10,716 nucleotides of DNA, from the NCBI GenBank assembly GCA_937951395.1, contig CALFBV010000126.1, forward strand, positions 1-10,716. Direction: 5' to 3'. Below the pieces are notes generated by a model, which saw nothing but the letters and a program-made list of their open reading frames with translations, made no database searches and was not told the DNA's origin. The position numbers were made by a program, and so were the translations under genes. This DNA comes from an uncultured Rubritalea sp. (GTDB lineage: Bacteria > Verrucomicrobiota > Verrucomicrobiia > Verrucomicrobiales > Akkermansiaceae). The number at the start of each line of letters is the position of its first letter. Positions within the stretch are counted from its first letter, which is position 1. Below are positions 6,343 to 10,716 of this stretch, in pieces.

Positions 6343-8238
6343 CTAGACCTTACTGAGGTCTGGGGCTGTGATTTTTTTCGGAATAGGCTCTGGGGAGTCA
6401 GGTGTGACGAGTGCGTAGATGGAGTTTCCTGCGTTTACTTTCTTGAGATCTTCACTCGCTGGGCGTAGGTCTTTGTCCTCGGACGCGATGAATAAGATGA
6501 TGGCATCAGGGTTTCCTTCGGTGAAGTCCTGGTAGGAGTATTGCTCTGAGATGTTTGTCTTTTTGATGATGGCACCTTGGAGAACGAGTCGCTCTAGCTT
6601 CTTGCGGTTTGGTCTGCCAGTGAACATGATGCGTCCTCGCTGGTGGGCGGCTACTGCATTGGTGTGGTGTGCATTGTCATCCAGTGGTGCTACTTGCCAG
6701 ATCTCCGCGCTGCCGAAGATGTGGGTAAATTCTTTTGCTGCGAGACTATTGACCTCATCGTTATTGGTGGCGGCTACTAGCTGACCGATGCCAGTGAGAT
6801 CTAGTTCTTCTTCTACATATTCTGAGAGAATGTTAGCGCGTTTGGCGGGGATGCCGGCCATGGATGCAGCGGCTACGTTTGAGTAGTTGGTATCGAGCAT
6901 CAGGACATCGTGTCCATCATCATGGAGTGCTTTGGCGATGAGTCTGGTCCAGGTGTTAGCACCGGCGAACAAGACTCCACGTGGGTTCTTGGATGCTAGA
7001 CCTAGTTTGTTAGCCAGTGGAGCGGCTAGAAGTCCGTAGAAGGCAACCGTTCCCACGATGACGATGAATACGAGTAAGACGAGATTTTCTGCCTGCTGAG
7101 CGATCTCATGCGGGATGGAACCCTCTTGCGCTGCGTGAGTAAGCTCTAGCGCGAATATGGATGTCACCGCCGCAGCTACGATTCCTCTTGGAGCGAGTGC
7201 TGCGAGAAAGATTTGCTCTTTAAATGTAGTTTTTTTAGAGAAGAGATTTGCACCGAAGATAGAAATTGGACGCACAACGAGAATGAGTAGAGCTAGCAAG
7301 ATGAGTCCCTGAGTGAGTGTTTCTGAGGTGAGTGTCTCAGTATTCACTCTGCCTGAGAGGACGAGGAAAAGTAATGATATAATGAGGACTCTGAGGTGTT
7401 CCTTAAACTCTAGGATGTGCTTTACCGAGACAGCCTTCTGGTTAGCCAGAGCTATGCCCATGACGGTGACCGTGAGGAGTCCAGACTCGGCAACGATGGC
7501 ATTTGATGCTGAGAATGCGACGGCAATGACGGAGATGATGAAGACTGAGTGGAGGAAGTCTGGGATGTAGTGTTTTTTGAGTGCGAATTCGATGGCTTTG
7601 GCTAAAATCAAGGCAAAGACAATTCCTACGAGGATGGTCTTAGCGAGTGAGATGAAGACGGCAGATCTAGCAGAGTCCCAGTCACCAGCGATGGCTGCCT
7701 GGAAGATAAGAACCGCCATGATCGCTCCGATGGGGTCTACGACGATGCCTTCCCACTTTACGATGGATCCGATTTTCTTGGAGGGCTTGATATGTCTGAT
7801 GAGCGGGGCGATGACAGTAGGTCCTGTGACCACGAGGATAGACCCGAGGATGGCAGCTACGCGCCAGTTCCACTCAAAGATATAGATGCCGATGGCGGTG
7901 GTGAGGACGAAAGATATGAGCACAGCTATGGTGCATAACCGGAGCACGGGAGCTCCACTTTCTTTGAGCTCTGAAAATTTCAGCGTAAGCCCGCCTTCGA
8001 AGAGAATCAGTGCTACGGAGAGCCCTACTACGGGGAGTAAGAGCGTGTTTCCTAGTTCTTCCGTGAGGAAGTCATTGATACTAATACTGAAAAGTAGCTG
8101 AGCTCCAAATCCGAATGCTAGAAGGAGTAGGATGGATGGTAGCTTGAAACGCCAAGCTGCCCACTGTGCTAGAATTCCTAGTCCTAAAATAATGGTCAAG
8201 TAGGTGCCGAATGAGATGCCTGTAAGATCTGTGATCAT
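6343..8238 (-). CDS. CPA1-type cation/proton antiporter with TrkA-N-like domain
   Basis: A 631-residue inner membrane exchanger, expected to trade Na+ or K+ for H+ and so control pH and ion balance. Residues 10-410 contain about 12 hydrophobic helices of the Na_H_Exchanger family, with LFEGGLTL (79-86), VVTGPTVIAPL (136-146), EGIVVDP (163-169, Asp168 at the ion site) and AALAPRGIVAA (346-356). Classical CPA1 members have Asn-Asp where this has Val-Asp. Residues 420-540 form a Rossmann-like TrkA-N (RCK) domain: GVLFAGANTWTRLIAKAL, then VLMLDTN with Asp449 at the end of strand two, and later LVAATNNDEVN. The Gly-rich loop is not the classic GxGxxG, so nucleotide binding is uncertain. The last 90 residues are a further soluble part. 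The start at 8238 lies 30 bases after gpsA and has no SD. Which cation is carried cannot be told. Confidence 0.93.
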   Translation of the reverse strand: MITDLTGISFGTYLTIILGLGILAQWAAWRFKLPSILLLLAFGFGAQLLFSISINDFLTEELGNTLLLPVVGLSVALILFEGGLTLKFSELKESGAPVLRLCTIAVLISFVLTTAIGIYIFEWNWRVAAILGSILVVTGPTVIAPLIRHIKPSKKIGSIVKWEGIVVDPIGAIMAVLIFQAAIAGDWDSARSAVFISLAKTILVGIVFALILAKAIEFALKKHYIPDFLHSVFIISVIAVAFSASNAIVAESGLLTVTVMGIALANQKAVSVKHILEFKEHLRVLIISLLFLVLSGRVNTETLTSETLTQGLILLALLILVVRPISIFGANLFSKKTTFKEQIFLAALAPRGIVAAAVTSIFALELTHAAQEGSIPHEIAQQAENLVLLVFIVIVGTVAFYGLLAAPLANKLGLASKNPRGVLFAGANTWTRLIAKALHDDGHDVLMLDTNYSNVAAASMAGIPAKRANILSEYVEEELDLTGIGQLVAATNNDEVNSLAAKEFTHIFGSAEIWQVAPLDDNAHHTNAVAAHQRGRIMFTGRPNRKKLERLVLQGAIIKKTNISEQYSYQDFTEGNPDAIILFIASEDKDLRPASEDLKKVNAGNSIYALVTPDSPEPIPKKITAPDLSKV

Positions 8239-8268
8239 AGAGTGAGTGTGGAAGTGTAGTGAAAAAGA

Positions 8269-9270
8269 TTATTCTGCTTTAGGATCTCGTGTGAGAAGCT
8301 CGTGGAGGGCTTGTTTGGCAGACTTATTATGGTATAGAACTTCGTAAACAGCATTAACGATCGGGGTCTCAATGTCTGTTTCTTTTGCGGCTTCGTAGAT
8401 GGATAGTGTGTTTGGCACGCCTTCAGCTACCATGCCGAGTTGGTCACACGCTTCTTCTAGACTCATGCCTTCACCGAGAGCCTTGCCTACGCGGTTATTT
8501 CTAGAGTGAGGGGAGTAGCAAGTCGTCATGAGATCACCCACTCCGGAGAGACCTACAAATGTGTCAGGCTGGCCACCGAGAGCGATGCCTAGACGAGTCA
8601 TTTCTGCTAAACCACGGGTCACGAGTGCCGCGATGGCATTGTCTCCAAGCCCAATCCCAAAAGCGATCCCCGCAGCAATAGCGAACACGTTTTTAAGCGC
8701 ACCACCTAGCTCCATGCCAGCGACATCTTGTGTGGTGTAGGTGCGGAAAGTCGATGTAGTGAACATTTCCTGGAGGCTAGAGGTAAGTTTTACATCCATG
8801 CTGCCTACAACGGTGCAGGTAGCGAGTTTGGCCGCTACTTCTTCTGCGTGGGTAGGTCCAGAAAGCACTGCGATCGGGTTGTTTGGTAGAGCTTCATGGA
8901 TGATGTTGCTCATGCGTAATCCTGTGCCTCGCTCGATGCCTTTAGCACTTGAGATGAGTGGTATGTCTGCGGGTATTCCTATTTCTGCTAGCTTAAGAGA
9001 AGTCGCTCTAGTCGCGGATGTAGGGACTACGAAGACGATGATCTCGGCAGTTTTTGCTTCTGTTAGATCAGTGGTGCAACGGATATTCTCTGGTAGCGTT
9101 ATTTTTGGTAAATACTGTAGATTAGTGTGCTTAGAATTAATCTCACTCGCCTGCTTATCTGAGCGGCTTATAAGAACGACATCCTTAAAGTGCTCGGACA
9201 GAACGATAGCGAGCGCCGTTCCCCAAGATCCTGAGCCTAGTATCACTGCTTTAGTAGTAGCTGACTTCAT
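8269..9270 (-). CDS. gpsA: Glycerol-3-phosphate dehydrogenase [NAD(P)+]
   Basis: A cytoplasmic 333-residue enzyme that reduces dihydroxyacetone phosphate to sn-glycerol 3-phosphate, the backbone for phospholipids. The N-terminal Rossmann domain has GSGSWGTALA (residues 12-21) for NAD(P)H; SSAKGIE carries Lys110; LSGPTHAEEVA is near 136-146; ALKNVFAIAAG has the catalytic Lys193; SGVGDLMTTC (242-251) and SRNNR (256-260) complete the active site. Length and motifs are standard. I chose the ATG at 9270: it lies 4 bases after the plsY stop and matches the usual GpsA N-terminus, while the in-frame ATG at 9315 would overlap plsY by 41 bases and add 15 residues not seen in the family. The purine-rich end of plsY (AAGAAAGA) may act as a weak ribosome binding site. 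It pairs functionally with plsY, which uses its product. Confidence 0.97.
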   Translation of the reverse strand: MKSATTKAVILGSGSWGTALAIVLSEHFKDVVLISRSDKQASEINSKHTNLQYLPKITLPENIRCTTDLTEAKTAEIIVFVVPTSATRATSLKLAEIGIPADIPLISSAKGIERGTGLRMSNIIHEALPNNPIAVLSGPTHAEEVAAKLATCTVVGSMDVKLTSSLQEMFTTSTFRTYTTQDVAGMELGGALKNVFAIAAGIAFGIGLGDNAIAALVTRGLAEMTRLGIALGGQPDTFVGLSGVGDLMTTCYSPHSRNNRVGKALGEGMSLEEACDQLGMVAEGVPNTLSIYEAAKETDIETPIVNAVYEVLYHNKSAKQALHELLTRDPKAE

Positions 9271-9274
9271 ATTA

Positions 9275-9973
9275 CTAATCTTTCTTTTTGGTGAATTTAT
9301 GCTCTTTGCCAGCAAGGATGTTCTTGATGTTAGAGCGGTGCTTCCAGATAGCCATGAGTCCTATGAACACGGCGAAGATGAATAGTGGCTTGTTCCAAGT
9401 TCCATCAGCTAGCTTACTATGTGACCATGATCCATAGAGCACAACGAGCGGGAGTGACCCCGCAGCTACCATGCTTGCTAAGGAGATGTAGCGGGTGGTC
9501 TTGTAGGTGAGAATGAAAATAGCCGTGAGAATAAGTAGACCGAAAGGCATGAAGGCTGCCAGGACGCCCGCTGAGGTAGCGATTCCTTTACCGCCCTTGA
9601 AGTTTACCCATGGAGAGTAGTTGTGCCCGAGGATGGCGCAGAGGCCAGTGAAGACTTGCAGTGACTGAGCTTTAAACTGCTCGCTCCCGAGATCAAAAGC
9701 ATGCTCACGGAGGAAGCCTATGGTCATGGTCTCGCTAGCATCCGTGTATTTAATGAGATTATAAGCAAGTAAGGCGGGGATGAGCCCTTTCAGAAAATCT
9801 AGGACGAAGCAGGTAATGCCGTATTTTTTCCCTACGATACGTAGAACATTAGTGGCACCGATGTTTCCTGAGCCATGCTCACGGATATTGATGCCCTTAG
9901 ATTTAGCGATGAGGAGACCAAAGGGAATAGACCCCAGTAGGAATGCGAAGATTGGTAAAAGCCAGAGTGTCAT
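9275..9973 (-). CDS. plsY: Glycerol-3-phosphate acyltransferase PlsY
   Basis: An integral inner membrane enzyme of 232 residues that transfers an acyl group from acyl phosphate to glycerol 3-phosphate, making lysophosphatidic acid. The three family motifs are present: GSGNIGATNVLR (34-45), GHNYSPWVNFKGGKG (116-130) and KHRSNIKNILAGKE (211-224), separated by hydrophobic helices; the opening GSIPFGLLIAK is also typical. It is about 30 residues longer than the usual 195-210, mainly because of a polar loop at about 76-107. The start at 9973 gives a standard hydrophobic N-terminus and has no SD. It is the first gene of the minus-strand cluster and is followed after 4 bases by gpsA, whose product it consumes. 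An acyl-phosphate synthase (PlsX) is not in the window. Confidence 0.97.
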   Translation of the reverse strand: MTLWLLPIFAFLLGSIPFGLLIAKSKGINIREHGSGNIGATNVLRIVGKKYGITCFVLDFLKGLIPALLAYNLIKYTDASETMTIGFLREHAFDLGSEQFKAQSLQVFTGLCAILGHNYSPWVNFKGGKGIATSAGVLAAFMPFGLLILTAIFILTYKTTRYISLASMVAAGSLPLVVLYGSWSHSKLADGTWNKPLFIFAVFIGLMAIWKHRSNIKNILAGKEHKFTKKKD

Positions 9974-10006
9974 AATGTCGAAACAGAATTTGTGTGAACT
10001 GCCGAA

Positions 10007-10034
10007 AGTGTAATTGACTAAGTGCTGATGTCAA
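10007..10034 (-). promoter_or_regulatory. Candidate promoter of the plsY-gpsA cluster
   Basis: Read on the minus strand, a perfect TTGACA (10034-10029) is followed after 16 bases by TACACT (10012-10007), four of six -10 matches, giving a start near 10000 and a leader of about 27 bases. The dyad ATTGAC-N11-GTCAAT (10013-10035) lies across this -35 box and spacer and could be an operator. Confidence 0.5.
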
Positions 10035-10113
10035 TACACGCGGTAGCTATCCTTGAAATAGTTAATTTTTATAAATAATTGAGCGATTTCATTACTCATA
10101 TGTCACAGACAAT

Positions 10114-10716
10114 ATGAACGAAGCCGTGCGATCTGAACCTGTTACATATTCTTGTAGAGAAATTCAAAGGGCTTGGTGGCAGAAGATCAGTATTCACAAG
10201 CCTGGAGCGGATGTGGTCTCAGTTACATGTGTTCTCATGGTCTTCATGCATCTCTACATCATTCTCACAGGAGGGCTCTTGGCTCACGAGATCACCTATG
10301 ATCAGTGGCTAGGGCTGAAGTCTGATAGCCTCCTCAAAGGAAAAATCTGGCAACTAGTGACCTACAGCTTTCTTCATGGAAATTGGTTCCATTTATTCAC
10401 TAACGTAGCCATGATCTGGCTCATCGGTGGTAGGCTCATGACTATACTCAGCCAGAAAAAAGTAGCTCTCTGCCTGCTATTAGGAAGCGTTGTAGGCGGA
10501 CTGTTCTTCGTGGGCTTCGACCTGATTAATGGTCAGGGAGCACTCCTCGTGGGTTCATCAGGATCAGCATTCGCGCTCTTCATCCTCATGGCATGTCTCT
10601 CCCCAACGGCAAAAATGTTTCCCATCCCAATCCAGGCTAAAAACATGGCAATAGGGATCCTCGCTGCCTCACTTTTCCTCTGCCTAGCCCATCCAGGTCT
10701 AAATTTACCCTTCTTT
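10114..10716 (+). CDS. Rhomboid family intramembrane serine protease (3' end beyond window)
   Basis: The first 201 codons of a rhomboid-type membrane protease, which would cleave transmembrane proteins within the lipid bilayer. The N-terminal 35 residues are polar, followed by a first helix (VVSVTCVLMVFMHLYIILTG). SFLHGNWFHLFTNVAMIWL contains the conserved HxxxxHxxxN arrangement of helix two, and LVGSSGSAFALF contains the GxSG motif with Ser149 as the expected nucleophile. The second catalytic residue, a histidine in a later helix, lies past the end of the window, so activity cannot be confirmed. The ATG at 10114 is preferred because the ATG at 10100 is in another frame and stops after five codons. 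No SD is seen. It is divergent from plsY, and a TTGAAA near 10053 may belong to its promoter. Confidence 0.88.
   Translation, partial: MNEAVRSEPVTYSCREIQRAWWQKISIHKPGADVVSVTCVLMVFMHLYIILTGGLLAHEITYDQWLGLKSDSLLKGKIWQLVTYSFLHGNWFHLFTNVAMIWLIGGRLMTILSQKKVALCLLLGSVVGGLFFVGFDLINGQGALLVGSSGSAFALFILMACLSPTAKMFPIPIQAKNMAIGILAASLFLCLAHPGLNLPFF

Noticed and set aside
7313..7885. Long + strand frames inside the antiporter gene, and similar ones inside gpsA
   Set aside because: They are antisense shadows with Met/Ser/Thr-rich low-complexity translations and no domains.
8269..9315. Longer gpsA start at 9315
   Set aside because: It would overlap plsY by 41 bases and add a non-family N-terminus; the ATG at 9270 gives the standard GpsA start.
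1..10716. tRNA, rRNA, riboswitch or CRISPR array
   Set aside because: No cloverleaf, rRNA-like, riboswitch or regularly spaced repeat pattern was recognised by eye.

Overview
The window reads as chromosomal DNA of a Verrucomicrobiota bacterium, probably a marine relative of Rubritalea. This is inference from protein style: an exported protein ends in a PEP-CTERM signal of the form common in that phylum (VPEP, a Gly/Leu-rich helix, then RRKR), the other genes are ordinary Gram-negative housekeeping and envelope genes, and most starts lack a Shine-Dalgarno sequence. No RNA genes, CRISPR arrays or intact insertion sequences were seen.

Left part (1-2200, + strand): a lipoprotein with an SH3-like domain and a proline-rich tail, closed by a good intrinsic terminator, then avtA (valine-pyruvate aminotransferase).

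Middle (2200-4230): gene-poor and apparently decayed. It holds a structured spacer after avtA, a start-less coding-like frame on the minus strand, a PEP-CTERM protein gene (minus) with three short inverted repeats in its leader and a hairpin after its stop, a fragment of an integron-type tyrosine recombinase missing both ends, and an unrecognised 58-residue frame on the + strand.

Right part (4230-9973, minus strand): six genes in close order, probably one operon, read plsY, gpsA, a CPA1-type cation/proton antiporter with a TrkA-N-like domain, a SAM methyltransferase, a two-helix membrane protein with a PH-like domain, and a VanX-like D-Ala-D-Ala dipeptidase. gpsA makes glycerol 3-phosphate and plsY acylates it, the first steps of phospholipid synthesis. 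The rest suggests general membrane, ion and cell-wall upkeep. The methyltransferase is broken by one in-frame TGA at codon 26, upstream of the SAM-binding motif, the clearest anomaly in the window.

At the right edge a rhomboid-type intramembrane protease gene starts divergently from plsY and runs off the window.

I found no convincing new multi-gene system. The items most worth checking are the interrupted methyltransferase, the integrase fragment with its unknown small neighbour, and the structured leader of the PEP-CTERM gene.
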